A DNA stretch of 34,441 bases from a bacterium (GCA_023512255.1 JAILZY010000031.1:1-34441); one strand, 5' to 3'; positions 8,017 through 16,620 are shown, counted from the stretch's first letter. Notes: generated by a model not told the origin, from the letters alone. Numbers and translations are program-made.

Positions 8017-8145
8017 TTAAAATATCAATAACAGCCCAGAAATATCAATAAGCATACATATTGCATAAACCGTTCCGAGCAAAGAGCTAAAAATGACAGA
8101 AAGTGCGGCCCAGTAATCAATCAAAAAATATATTCCGATTAGCTA

Positions 8146-8262
8146 AGTGGTTTTCTCGCTAAGTGCGTAACACAAGTGCACAACGGATAAATTACGCTAT
8201 CAATTGTAGGTGCGGACCTTGTGCCGCCGCAGCTTGCGCACTTTGTTAGCTAGAGGACCACT
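8146..8262 (+). repeat. inverted-repeat (MITE-like) element, copy C
   Basis: The best-preserved copy, 117 bp. Left end AGTGGTTTTCTCGCTAAGTG; reverse complement of the right end AGTGGTCCTCTAGCTAACAA. The core ATTACGCTATCAATTGTAGG is shared exactly with copies B (reversed) and D. No coding content. Confidence 0.88.
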
Positions 8263-8456
8263 AAGTAAGTCACTGATATTTTTACTAATGTATGAGAATT
8301 CGATATTTTTTAATCTGAGGTTAAAGTTTTATGATGCAAATTTTATTCTAATGATGTATGCTAACATGACTATATGCTAAGCTGACTAATAGGTGGCGAA
8401 ATTGAAGGTTTTTTATATCAAAATTCATATGGTAAATAAAGATAGAAATTAGAATA

Positions 8457-9173
8457 ATGAGAGATTTTGAGGAAAAAAAATCCCCTGCTAACAAGGGGCC
8501 ATCTACTGACATTTACGAGGAAAAACTCAGGATTTTGGATCGAGTTACTTCTTTTGTTGCTCATGAACTAAAAAATCCCTTTACTACGATCAATAATGTG
8601 CTTTATTTTCTCCAGAAAAAAATTCCCGATCAGGCTGATCCCATTTTCCAAAAATATCTTCACATCATCGAACATGAAATCAACAATGCAAACAGATTCC
8701 TGTCAACTCTGTTGTCTATTACGAGAAAATCGCCACTTAATCCGGTGCCCTCACAGATTAATGAGATTTTAAAGGAAACCATCCACCAGATTCCAATTTC
8801 TCAAAAAGTTAAAGTTACTCTAAACTTGGATCCGCTTATTCCGATCAGCTTGATCGATCCGGAACAAATTCAAATCGCTTTCTCCCAGGTCATTCGAAAT
8901 GCCATCCAGGCTATGCCCGAAGGTGGAGAGCTCACTATTCAGACCTCTTGGGTTCAAAAAAAGATCGAAATCACCATCACCGATCAAGGAGAAGGGATTG
9001 ATCCAAACAATTTACCCCATATTACTGAGGCTTTTTTCACTACCAAACCTAGAAATATTGGCCTAGGGCTGACCATTACTCAAAGGATAATTGAGGCCCA
9101 TAGTGGGCAGATTCTCTTTGACAGTGTTCTTGGTCAGGGGACGAAGTGTACCATAGTATTGCCGCATTCATGA
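8457..9173 (+). CDS. soluble histidine kinase without sensor domain
   Basis: A 238-residue HisKA plus HATPase_c protein. The phospho-acceptor box is SFVAHELKNPFTTINN with His37; the N box is VIRNAIQAMPEGGEL (Asn148); the G1 box is TDQGEGI (about 175-181); an F-type box FFTTKP and the G2 box GLGL (about 202-205) follow. All catalytic elements look intact. Only about 20 residues precede the dimerisation helices, with no transmembrane segment, PAS or GAF domain, so it must receive its signal through a partner. No intact response regulator is in the window; the minus-strand remnant at 7915 might be one. The ribosome site is weak, so the start is less certain than the domain call. Confidence 0.88.
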   Translation: MRDFEEKKSPANKGPSTDIYEEKLRILDRVTSFVAHELKNPFTTINNVLYFLQKKIPDQADPIFQKYLHIIEHEINNANRFLSTLLSITRKSPLNPVPSQINEILKETIHQIPISQKVKVTLNLDPLIPISLIDPEQIQIAFSQVIRNAIQAMPEGGELTIQTSWVQKKIEITITDQGEGIDPNNLPHITEAFFTTKPRNIGLGLTITQRIIEAHSGQILFDSVLGQGTKCTIVLPHS

Positions 9174-9240
9174 TGGCCTAACACCAGGTAATTAAAAGTA
9201 GAAACCCGGATAGAAGGGAAAGATAACTCCTGACGATAGT

Positions 9241-9360
9241 TCAGTATGACAGCACTGAAATATTCAGGATGACAGTATTTATGGGTATGATACTGATATG
9301 ATATATGGTAATGATACTGGTTATGATGTATGAAGGGTATACCTTTTTAAGGTATGATTT
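9241..9360 (+). repeat. AT-rich degenerate direct repeats upstream of the radical SAM gene
   Basis: Several imperfect repeats of a TATGATACTG / AATGATACTG motif with TTATGATG variants lie between the kinase and radical SAM genes, together with two CAGxATGACAG units near 9243-9277. Low complexity; no conserved structure recognised. Confidence 0.5.
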
Positions 9361-9377
9361 TATAAAGAGGAAAAGCA

Positions 9378-11171
9378 ATGACAAATGATCTAAAAAAAGA
9401 TAAAAAGAGCCAGCGTAAAGATACCTTTTCGAAAAGAAGGGTCTTGCTTGTTTATCCAGAAATTCCCCCAACTTATTGGAGTTTTCGATATGCTTTGCCG
9501 TTCGTTGGCAAGAAGGCGGCTATTCCGCCGCTTGGGCTTCTGACCGTAGCCGCCATGCTCCCACCCTCCTATGAGGTGAAATTTGTTGATATGAATGTTA
9601 CCCCGCTGGAAAATGAGATGATTGCTCAGGCAGATCTTGTGCTTGCCTCAGCTATGATCGTCCAGAAGGAATCGCTGGCCAGACTGGCTGATCAGTGTAG
9701 GCAATTGGCTGTGCCGCTGGCAGCAGGGGGGCCATATCCTACCTCTTCTTATGAAAAAATAGAAAATGTGGATTACTTTATTTTAAATGAGGCTGAAGTA
9801 ACTCTGCCACCCTTTCTGGCCGATTTTGAGCAGGGACAAGCCAGGCGCGTTTATACTGACCAGCGGCGAGCAGACATTACCATGACGCCCCAGCCGCGGT
9901 TTGACCTTCTCTCCTCCCTTCATGATTATGGCAGCATGGCCTTACAGTACTCCCGAGGCTGTCCCTTTAATTGTGAATTCTGTGATATCATCGAAATGTT
10001 TGGCCGCAAACCGCGCACGAAAACGAATCAGCAGTTTATGAGTGAGCTTGAACTCTTGTATTCCCTTGGCTGGCGGGGATCTGTTTTTATCGTCGATGAT
10101 AACTTTGTCGGCAATAAGCAGCAGGTCAAGCAACTGCTGCCCTTGATTGCTGCCTGGCAGAAGCAGCGAGGCTATCCATTTGATTTATTTACTGAAGCCT
10201 CGGTTGATATGGCGGCTGATGAAGAGTTGATGGAGATGATGAGCGCGGCTGGATTCAATATGGTGTTTTTGGGAATTGAAACTCCGGTTGAGGAAACGCT
10301 CCTCAGCACGGGCAAAAAGCAAAATGTGAGGCAGGATCTGCTCGAGAGCGTATGCAAGATCCAGAACAAGGGAATTGAAGTAGCCGGCGGTTTTATTGTT
10401 GGTTTTGATACCGATCCTCCAGATATCTTTGATCGTCAGATCAAATTCATTCAAGAGTCAGGAATAGTGCTGGCCATGGTCGGTCTGCTGACTGCTTTGC
10501 CAGGCACTCAGCTGTATCGTCGGCTGCAAGCAGAAGGCCGGCTAGTGCAGGATTCTACGGGTAACAATACCCATGATTTTCAGTTGAATTTTGTGCCTAA
10601 AATGGATCTTTCAACTCTTCTACATGGATATAAGCGGCTCATTGCCCAAATCTATCACCCCAGATCGTACTTTAACCGCTGCCTGAATTTCCTGCGGAAC
10701 ATAAATCCTCATCAGAATTCCTCCCGCAAGATAGGGGCTGAAGAGCTCTACGCCTTATTTATGTCCCTCACCAAGCAGACCTTTTCTAACTATGGGCACC
10801 ACTATCTAAAATATCTCGTCAAGTCATTCTTCATTAAGCCCCGGATGTTTCCCGAGGCGGTCCGACAGGCGATCATGGGGTATCATTTCTTTAAAATTAC
10901 CCGCGAGATTCTGGCCGTGGATGATTTCAAGACCCGGGTCAGGCTGATGATAGAAGCTTATCGGGAAAAAATTCTCGATGCCTATTCTCTTGAGTTTGAT
11001 AAGGCGGCCAAGGAGCTCAAGATCATCAAAGATAATCTCTTAAAAGAGCTCCGCAAGGAATACCTTAAAATTGATAAGGACTTCCGGCATCTGGTCGAAG
11101 AGTCTTTTAGGACACTTGAGAGTGCTTTAAATACTTACTATGGCCAGTTGATAGAGGCCACAAATGGTTAA
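9378..11171 (+). CDS. B12-binding radical SAM protein with DUF4070-type C-terminus
   Basis: A 597-residue enzyme. An N-terminal cobalamin-binding-like Rossmann domain (about 20-165: VLLVYPEIPPTYWSF, AAIPPLGLLTVAAMLPP, VKFVDMN) precedes a radical SAM barrel whose [4Fe-4S] ligands are Cys195, Cys199 and Cys202 (SRGCPFNCEFCD). The later GGFIVGFDTDPPDIFDRQI and LTALPGTQLYRRL segments are typical of the B12-radical SAM group with a DUF4070 tail, the group that includes the hopanoid C-2 methylase HpnP. A C-terminal charged coiled-coil-like extension (about 525-590) follows. Members often methylate unactivated carbons of lipids or tetrapyrroles; the substrate cannot be assigned. It is preceded by AGAGGAAAAG close to ATG 9378. 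A metF-like stub with its own good ribosome site follows 15 bases later. Confidence 0.88.
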   Translation: MTNDLKKDKKSQRKDTFSKRRVLLVYPEIPPTYWSFRYALPFVGKKAAIPPLGLLTVAAMLPPSYEVKFVDMNVTPLENEMIAQADLVLASAMIVQKESLARLADQCRQLAVPLAAGGPYPTSSYEKIENVDYFILNEAEVTLPPFLADFEQGQARRVYTDQRRADITMTPQPRFDLLSSLHDYGSMALQYSRGCPFNCEFCDIIEMFGRKPRTKTNQQFMSELELLYSLGWRGSVFIVDDNFVGNKQQVKQLLPLIAAWQKQRGYPFDLFTEASVDMAADEELMEMMSAAGFNMVFLGIETPVEETLLSTGKKQNVRQDLLESVCKIQNKGIEVAGGFIVGFDTDPPDIFDRQIKFIQESGIVLAMVGLLTALPGTQLYRRLQAEGRLVQDSTGNNTHDFQLNFVPKMDLSTLLHGYKRLIAQIYHPRSYFNRCLNFLRNINPHQNSSRKIGAEELYALFMSLTKQTFSNYGHHYLKYLVKSFFIKPRMFPEAVRQAIMGYHFFKITREILAVDDFKTRVRLMIEAYREKILDAYSLEFDKAAKELKIIKDNLLKELRKEYLKIDKDFRHLVEESFRTLESALNTYYGQLIEATNG

Positions 11172-11186
11172 AGGAGTAGTTTAATC

Positions 11187-11255
11187 ATGAGCCTAAAAGA
11201 GAAGCTGGGAAAGCAGTTTGTCATCACCACTGAACTTGGCCCTAACACCATTTAG
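11187..11255 (+). pseudogene. truncated 5' stub resembling methylenetetrahydrofolate reductase
   Basis: A 22-codon frame directly after the radical SAM gene with an excellent ribosome site (AAAGGAG, 10 bases from ATG). It encodes MSLKEKLGKQFVITTELGPN then TI and a stop. The pattern MSLKEKL...FVxTxExGP is the usual start of the MetF/methylenetetrahydrofolate reductase family, which reduces methylene-THF with a flavin. The resemblance stops exactly where the sequence enters the convergent AICAR transformylase gene, whose stop lies 9 bases away, so this looks like a deletion or inversion breakpoint. Based on about 18 residues, so tentative. Confidence 0.5.
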
Positions 11256-11263
11256 GTATTTAC

Positions 11264-12550
11264 CTAGTGCTTAAAGGCCCTCTGACCAGTGTAAACCATA
11301 GTTACCTGAGGTCTGGCCTCATTACAGGCCTGGATAGATTCAAAATCCCGCACCGAGCCCCCAGGCTGAATAATGCCCGATATCCCCTCACGAATAGCTA
11401 CATCGACAGCATCCCTGAAGGGGAAGAAAGCATCGGAGACCATCACTGATCCGATCAGATTCCCTTTTTTCTCCCTCACCTGCTGATCGATCTCTTCCTT
11501 GTCGCTTAAAGGCCGCTTTCCCTTGGCAATTTCCATCTCCAAGCTCTTGTAAGGAAGGCCGTGCTTTTGGAAGCAGAGGGCATCGGCATATTTAGTGTAG
11601 GCCTTAAAGATAGCGATTTCAGCGACCCCCACCCGGTCCTGCTCGCCGGTGCCGATGCCTACAGTAACCCCATCCTTGACATAGATGACCGAGTTTGAGG
11701 TAATCCCCTGCTCTACTCCCCAGCCAAAGAGCATGTCCTCGTATTCACGTTCCGTCGGCAGACGCTCAATCCGATACTCTTTTCCCTGATACTTGGCCGT
11801 AGCTGGCTTCAGGTCATCTTTGGAATTGATGATATTCAAGGGAGATTGCTGGACAATAATCCCACCATCGATCAGACTCTTGAAATCAACAAACCGCAAA
11901 TTCCGGTACTTTTCCAACTGGTCGATCCGATCAAGCCTGATGATCCGTAAATTTTTCCACTGTCTGAGGATATCCACGCTCCCCTCTTCATATTCAGGGG
12001 CTATCACCACCTCAAGATAATTGCGGCCAATTTCCTCGGCTAATGATTTATCCACTGGCCGGTTAAAAGCAGCGCATCCGCCAAAGGCTGCAATTCGATC
12101 AGCCATGTTAGCCTTTCTATAAGCCTCGGCAATCGTCTCCCCATAAGCTGCACCGCTTGGGTTATTATGCTTCATGATGCAAGCGGCGGGTTTGCGATTA
12201 ATATATCGGAGGATATTCAGGGCATTGTCAACATCGGTCAGATTGATTTTACCCGGATGTTTGCCAAATTGCAGCAGATTTTCCTCACTCAGGGCACTGA
12301 CCAGTCCCTTATTGGGTTCAATAAACTTGCACTCCCCAAGCACCAGGTTCCCGTTGACCAATTCATATAAAGCCGCTTCCTGACCAGGGTTTTCCCCGTA
12401 GCGCAGCCCCTTTTCAATCAACTCTCCCTCATCGAGAATCTTCCATGTCCGCTTCCGATAGACTAGGGTCTGGTGGCCGAAGGTGATAGTCATGGTTTCG
12501 GGAAAATGGTCATCCATGATAGTTTTATAAGCTTGCCGATAATCTGTCAT
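11264..12550 (-). CDS. purH: AICAR transformylase (stand-alone PurH C-terminal domain)
   Basis: A 428-residue enzyme that transfers the formyl group of 10-formyl-THF to AICAR, the penultimate step of purine synthesis. Diagnostic segments are LRYGENPGQEA (about 49-59), the catalytic Lys127-His128 in MKHNNPSG, AFGGCAAFNRPV, SDAFFPFRD and the C-terminal QPGGSVRD (395-402). The IMP cyclohydrolase (MGS-like) N-terminal domain of ordinary bifunctional PurH is absent; the protein begins just before the transformylase core, so cyclohydrolase must be encoded elsewhere. An upstream ATG at 12643 exists, but I choose ATG 12550 because AAGGAG lies 9 bases before it and the extension is partly a translated tandem duplication. 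It is convergent with the metF-like stub. Confidence 0.88.
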   Translation of the reverse strand: MTDYRQAYKTIMDDHFPETMTITFGHQTLVYRKRTWKILDEGELIEKGLRYGENPGQEAALYELVNGNLVLGECKFIEPNKGLVSALSEENLLQFGKHPGKINLTDVDNALNILRYINRKPAACIMKHNNPSGAAYGETIAEAYRKANMADRIAAFGGCAAFNRPVDKSLAEEIGRNYLEVVIAPEYEEGSVDILRQWKNLRIIRLDRIDQLEKYRNLRFVDFKSLIDGGIIVQQSPLNIINSKDDLKPATAKYQGKEYRIERLPTEREYEDMLFGWGVEQGITSNSVIYVKDGVTVGIGTGEQDRVGVAEIAIFKAYTKYADALCFQKHGLPYKSLEMEIAKGKRPLSDKEEIDQQVREKKGNLIGSVMVSDAFFPFRDAVDVAIREGISGIIQPGGSVRDFESIQACNEARPQVTMVYTGQRAFKH

Positions 12551-12795
12551 TGGTATATATATCTCCTTAAAGTTAGGGTACATCTGCAAGTTAGGGTACA
12601 TCTGCCTCGCCTTCAAGATAACAAAATGGTAATCTAGAGTCAATAAAAAATGGCTCCCGGGAAAATATGAATTATTGCCAGAAAGTTATTGCCAGGAAAA
12701 GGATTATTGGAAGAGTGTTAATGCATTCCCCAAAAATTTATCCAAAAGCAAAAATAATTAACCTGCTTAACTTAAAGTTATGGTAAACTTTTCGC
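12551..12795. other. divergent promoter region between purH-type gene and LysE-type gene
   Basis: No gene. It includes the 18-bp tandem duplication (12570-12605) in the purH leader and a second near-duplication of TTATTGCCAG (12672 and 12686). No clear ribosome site precedes the ATG at 12796. Confidence 0.5.
12570..12605. repeat. exact 18-bp tandem duplication in purH leader
   Basis: AAGTTAGGGTACATCTGC is present twice with no spacer (12570-12587 and 12588-12605), immediately upstream of the AAGGAG ribosome site of the minus-strand transformylase gene. Confidence 0.93.
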
Positions 12796-13449
12796 ATGAA
12801 TTCACTTAGCGGAATATTTATTACCTCATTTCTACTTGCCTTTTCTGGAGCAGTGGCTCCTGGCCCGGTTCTTACTATGACCATTGGGGAGTCCACCCGG
12901 CGGGGATTTTGGACCGGCCCGCTGATCATTCTCGGGCATGGAATCCTGGAGCTTATCCTGTTTGGGGCTGTTGTCCTAGGTGCAAGCCGGTTTCTGACCT
13001 TAGCTGCGGTCAAAGAGAGCACCAGTATCCTGGGGGGTGGCATCCTACTTTGGCTTGGAAGCAGCATGATTCGACAATCAAGCCGGGCCGGCGGCTCTCT
13101 CAGCGTCGCTGATTCTGGCTGCACTTCTTCGAAGAACCTAGTTATGGCTGGATTTCTGATTAGCCTCTCTAATCCCTATTGGACCATCTGGTGGGCGACC
13201 ATAGGATTGAACTATATTGCCCTGTCCATCCCTTTTGGCAGGCTGGGATTGGCTAGCTTCTACTGCGGTCATATCCTGGCTGACCTATGCTGGTATAGCT
13301 TTGTTTCTGGAGTCGTTGCCTTGGGAAAGAGGGGCATCTCACCCAAAATCTACCACTTTATTATCCTGCTGTGCGGAATATTTCTTCTGATCTTTGGCCT
13401 CTATTTTTTATATTCCGGGCTCCGCTCTCTCATCCTCATAGGAGCTTAA
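12796..13449 (+). CDS. LysE/RhtB-family exporter
   Basis: A 217-residue integral membrane protein with six predicted hydrophobic segments. The opening FITSFLLAFSGAVAPGPVLT, with the conserved APGP motif, is diagnostic of the LysE superfamily, and SLSNPYWTIWWATIG is the typical mid-protein signature. The family exports amino acids or other small metabolites by proton antiport; the substrate is not predictable. No Shine-Dalgarno is seen upstream of ATG 12796. It is divergent from the AICAR transformylase and followed by a 300-base gap. Confidence 0.87.
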   Translation: MNSLSGIFITSFLLAFSGAVAPGPVLTMTIGESTRRGFWTGPLIILGHGILELILFGAVVLGASRFLTLAAVKESTSILGGGILLWLGSSMIRQSSRAGGSLSVADSGCTSSKNLVMAGFLISLSNPYWTIWWATIGLNYIALSIPFGRLGLASFYCGHILADLCWYSFVSGVVALGKRGISPKIYHFIILLCGIFLLIFGLYFLYSGLRSLILIGA

Positions 13450-13509
13450 ACGCTCTTATTTATTAGCTACCATTGAGAGACATAACCCTAATAAGAGCTA
13501 AGCCCCTTC

Positions 13510-13566
13510 GAGGGTTTATGGTTGTTTTGATATAGGGTTTATGGTGCCTGATATATAAGAAGAGCG
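13510..13566 (-). repeat. repeat family 2, copy 2
   Basis: The reverse complement of this segment matches 2194-2247: CGCTCTT, then TATATATCAGGCACC, CATAAACCCTATATC and ACAACCATAAACCCTCG. The two copies lie about 11.3 kb apart in opposite orientation, each in an intergenic region. Confidence 0.85.
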
Positions 13567-13652
13567 AGCTTAAATTACTCTCATCGCACTCCTGAGCTTA
13601 AATTAAAATAAATCTATAAATTAGCTAAAAAACAATAAAGATTTATTTTATT

Positions 13653-13676
13653 AATGTACGAAAAGAGATTAAAAAA
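13653..13676 (+). promoter_or_regulatory. conserved upstream box of propeller gene 1
   Basis: The block AATGTACGAAAAGAGATTA followed by AAAA is identical to one at 16840-16862 before propeller gene 3, and the preceding TAAAGATT region is also similar. It lies 97 bases before the ATG here and 66 bases before it there. A shared promoter or regulator site is likely (inference); simple descent by gene duplication would also explain it, but the surrounding bases have diverged more. Confidence 0.5.
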
Positions 13677-13749
13677 ATTACTCCACATTTTTCATCAACA
13701 ACTCAGCCTGTAAGTTTTTAGGAAGTAGAAGAAACAAGGAGAGAATTCC

Positions 13750-15114
13750 ATGAAAAGAACTATTAAATTATTTATCATAGTAAACCTCTTCGTTCTTTTT
13801 CTTCATAGCTCCTCTAGGGCGGATTATTGGGAAAAGGTTGTCAGCCAGGGGTTTGGTGATCCTGCTAATGATTATGCCTGGAGCATGGAAACCTTCCGGG
13901 GAAAGTTATATGTCGGAACATTGAATCCTATTCGGGGAGCGGAAATCTGGTGCAGTAGCAGCGGAGAGCCTGGTAGCTGGAAAAGAACATACAATGCCCG
14001 CTCCCCACTCTCCAATCTCGGTATCCGCAGCCTCTATGCGGATGCTAATCATGCTCTTTATGCCTGCACCTTTAATATCACCGGCGCTGAAATTCTAAGG
14101 TCTTTGGATGGGCGATCATGGACTATGGTTGAAAAAGGCCGTGGCTTGCTAAGAAAACAGAAGGACGACACTATCCGATGCATGATCCGTTTTGGAAAAT
14201 ATCTCTATGGGGGAGCTGGCGGCAAAAGCGCTCAGTTGTATCGAAGCAAGAATGGCTCAAACTGGACCCTGGTCAAAACAAACCCAAGCTTTGAATCAAC
14301 TAAGGTATTAGATCCGAATACTGGAGCCGTGATTACTAACAATATCCTGATCGGAGAAATGGAAATATTCAAGGGGCAGCTCTATGCCTTCACCTGGACC
14401 AGAGATATGGACCTTGGAAATCTGATCGGCCAGGAGATCAAGGATATATCGACTCTCATTCCCAAGTCGCCGGGCGCTTTCGAGGTATGGCGAAGCAGTG
14501 ATGGGGTAAATTGGGAAAAAGTGGTCGGCAAAGATGACCCCTATGGCAACGGAATGGGCTTCTGCCTCCATAATCCTGAAAATCTGGCCAACGACGTAGT
14601 TACCTCAGTGGCAGTGTACAAGGGGAAACTATACCTAGGAACCCAAAACGACAATGGGAATAGCAGTATCTGGAGGACAGAAAACGGAGAAGAATGGGAA
14701 AAGGTGCTGGATTTTTTCAGCCTTGGAGAGAGGTTCAACTTCTATGTCTGGCGCATGATCCCCTTTAAAGACAGGCTGTTTATCGGCACCTTAAATTTGG
14801 CTCTAAACTACAATGGCGGGTTGACAACAGCCGACAAAGCAACGGGCGCTCAGATCTGGGCCACTGAGTCTGGTGATCCTGGCACTTTTTATAACCTTGT
14901 CCATAATGGATTTGATGGCGAAACCATAGTTTATAAAGGCCTTGAAATCCCTAAAAATTATGGCGTCCGCTCCTTCGGCATTCTCCATGATACCCTGTTT
15001 GCGGGTACGGCAACCATAGCCAGTGTTCCAGTACCCAAAGAGGATGATCCTGACCAGAAGACCATTGCTGGCAAAAATATTGGCTGCGAAGTCTGGAAAC
15101 TGATTGAGGAGTAG
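13750..15114 (+). CDS. secreted beta-propeller protein, paralog 1
   Basis: A 454-residue exported protein with a Sec signal peptide (positively charged start, hydrophobic IIVNLFVLFLH, probable cleavage after SSRA before DYWE). The mature part is a chain of blade-like repeats: a turn motif such as GAEIWCSSSGEPGSW, EILRSLDGRSW, QLYRSKNGSNW, FEVWRSSDGVNWEKV, SIWRTENGEEWEKV or AQIWATESGDPGTF alternates with strands like GKLYVGTLN, KYLYGGAGG, KLYLGTQN and RLFIGTLN. The SxDGxxW turns resemble Asp-box/Kelch-like turns, giving about six or seven blades. No catalytic residues are recognisable; binding or structural roles are possible. A strong AAGGAG precedes the ATG. Paralog 2 follows after 104 bases and probably shares its transcript. 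Confidence 0.75.
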   Translation: MKRTIKLFIIVNLFVLFLHSSSRADYWEKVVSQGFGDPANDYAWSMETFRGKLYVGTLNPIRGAEIWCSSSGEPGSWKRTYNARSPLSNLGIRSLYADANHALYACTFNITGAEILRSLDGRSWTMVEKGRGLLRKQKDDTIRCMIRFGKYLYGGAGGKSAQLYRSKNGSNWTLVKTNPSFESTKVLDPNTGAVITNNILIGEMEIFKGQLYAFTWTRDMDLGNLIGQEIKDISTLIPKSPGAFEVWRSSDGVNWEKVVGKDDPYGNGMGFCLHNPENLANDVVTSVAVYKGKLYLGTQNDNGNSSIWRTENGEEWEKVLDFFSLGERFNFYVWRMIPFKDRLFIGTLNLALNYNGGLTTADKATGAQIWATESGDPGTFYNLVHNGFDGETIVYKGLEIPKNYGVRSFGILHDTLFAGTATIASVPVPKEDDPDQKTIAGKNIGCEVWKLIEE

Positions 15115-15218
15115 TGGCAAGATCATAATATTGTGAGCAAGCAGACAGCGACCGATCAAAGTTTGTTGTGCGCAGGTATTCTCACAATCTCAACAAATCC
15201 TTAAAGGGGAGGGGCAAC

Positions 15219-16595
15219 ATGAAAAGGGTTATTCTGCTACTTGTTATGGCTGTTCTTTTGATTTTCTCATTGAGCTTCGGCTGTGAGGCTGAATACTGGG
15301 AACAGGTGGCTAGTAATGGATTCGGCAATCCATCTAATGACTATGCCTGGTGTATGGCCACGTTTCAGGGGAAATTATATGTAGGGACGCTCAATACTCT
15401 CCAGGGGGGCGAGATTTGGAGAAGCGCTAGCGGAGAGCCTGGTAGCTGGGAGATGGTATATAAATCCCGCTCTTCGGTTTTCTCCAATGCCGGGGTGCGA
15501 TACTTATATGCTGACGCAAATCAGGCCCTTTATGCCTGCACCTTAAACTCCCTTGGAGCTGAAATTTTAAGAACAACGGATGGCAAAGAGTGGACCGTGG
15601 TAAAAAAAGTGATCGGCAGACGATGGAATACCACCATTCGGTGCATGGTCCGCTTTGGAGAATATCTCTACGCCGGTGCCGGAGGCTATGGAGCCGAACT
15701 GTATCGGAGCAAAGATGGCCTGAGCTGGAGATTGGTCAAGACCAAGCCAAGCTTTCAGTCAAGTAAGGTTTATGATCCGCAAGCCCGAGCAGCCGTAGTC
15801 AATAACACTATGATCGGCGAGCTGGCGGTTTTTCATGATCAACTCTATGCCTTCACCTGGACTAAGGAGGCCAGATATCGGGATCTAGCCGAACATGTAT
15901 TCGGTTACGAAGTGGACAGACCAACCTATATGTCAAACTCTCCTGGTGCCTTTGAGGTGTGGCGAAGCAGTGACGGAGTGGAGTGGGAGAAGGTAATTGG
16001 CCTGGATGACAAGTACGGCAACGGCATGGGGCTTTCTCTGCTAGATCCTGCCGGCTTAGCCAATGATGTAGTTACCTCGGCTTTGGTTTTCCATGATCAG
16101 TTATATATGGGAACCCAAAACACCAATGGAAACAGCACTATCTGGAGGACCTCAGATGGGACAAGCTGGAGCAAGGTGCTGGACTTTTCTGAGCTCGGTG
16201 AGCGGGCTAACTATTATATTTGGCGCATGATTTCCTTCCAAGATAAGCTGTTTGTCGGCACAATGAACGTAGGACCGATAACCGCCCCTGGTGTGACCGG
16301 AGCCCAAATTTGGGTTTCTCCATCTGGGGATTATGGATCTTTCACCAATCTTGTCCACAATGGATTCGACGGGGAAAGCTGGACCAATGGGGCAGGTCTT
16401 GAGATCCCCAAAAATATCGGAGTGCGCAGTTTCGGCATCTTGAATGACACCCTCTATGCAGGCACGGCAGTCATCCCAAGCGTGATAATTCCAAGAGAGT
16501 GCAGCCCATACGGCATATATAGTTTCTTTAGTCATCAGCAGAAGGTTATCGCTGGAAGAGATGTCGGATGTGAAATCTGGAGGCTGGTGCAGTAA
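15219..16595 (+). CDS. secreted beta-propeller protein, paralog 2
   Basis: A 458-residue paralog of its two neighbours with the same blade order: GGEIWRSASGEPGSW, EILRTTDGKEW, ELYRSKDGLSW, FEVWRSSDGVEWEKV, TIWRTSDGTSWSKV, AQIWVSPSGDYGSF and the closing GCEIWRLVQ. I start at ATG 15219 because AAAGGGGAGGGG lies just before it and it begins a proper signal peptide (MKRVILLLVMAVLLIFSLSF) cleaved after CEA before EYWE; the frame's ATG at 15168 would put charged residues ahead of it. The cysteine near the cleavage site does not form a canonical lipobox. Compared with paralogs 1 and 3 it has a longer insertion before the last strand (about residues 425-445). No separate upstream box is seen. Confidence 0.75.
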   Translation: MKRVILLLVMAVLLIFSLSFGCEAEYWEQVASNGFGNPSNDYAWCMATFQGKLYVGTLNTLQGGEIWRSASGEPGSWEMVYKSRSSVFSNAGVRYLYADANQALYACTLNSLGAEILRTTDGKEWTVVKKVIGRRWNTTIRCMVRFGEYLYAGAGGYGAELYRSKDGLSWRLVKTKPSFQSSKVYDPQARAAVVNNTMIGELAVFHDQLYAFTWTKEARYRDLAEHVFGYEVDRPTYMSNSPGAFEVWRSSDGVEWEKVIGLDDKYGNGMGLSLLDPAGLANDVVTSALVFHDQLYMGTQNTNGNSTIWRTSDGTSWSKVLDFSELGERANYYIWRMISFQDKLFVGTMNVGPITAPGVTGAQIWVSPSGDYGSFTNLVHNGFDGESWTNGAGLEIPKNIGVRSFGILNDTLYAGTAVIPSVIIPRECSPYGIYSFFSHQQKVIAGRDVGCEIWRLVQ

Positions 16596-16620
16596 ATTAC
16601 CCTCCTAATTACCCCCCAGT

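Larger units (their letters stand above)
7814..8456. other. 643-bp intergenic region between divergent genes
   Basis: Contains a probable coding remnant on the minus strand (7915-8016), a direct repeat AAATATCAATAA (around 8020 and 8040), the inverted-repeat element copy C (8146-8262) and AT-rich sequence leading into the histidine kinase. The last part (8280-8456) should hold the kinase promoter, but I cannot pick one. Confidence 0.6.
13450..13749. other. 300-bp intergenic region before the first propeller gene
   Basis: Contains repeat family 2 (13510-13566), a duplicated GAGCTTAAATTA (around 13566 and 13602), and a conserved upstream box (13653-13676) shared with the third propeller gene. 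The rest is AT-rich. A good AAGGAG ribosome site ends it. Confidence 0.6.

Noticed and set aside
7882-8031. 49-codon plus-strand frame overlapping the minus-strand remnant
   Set aside because: No ribosome site or recognisable pattern; the minus-strand reading looks more protein-like, though neither is secure.
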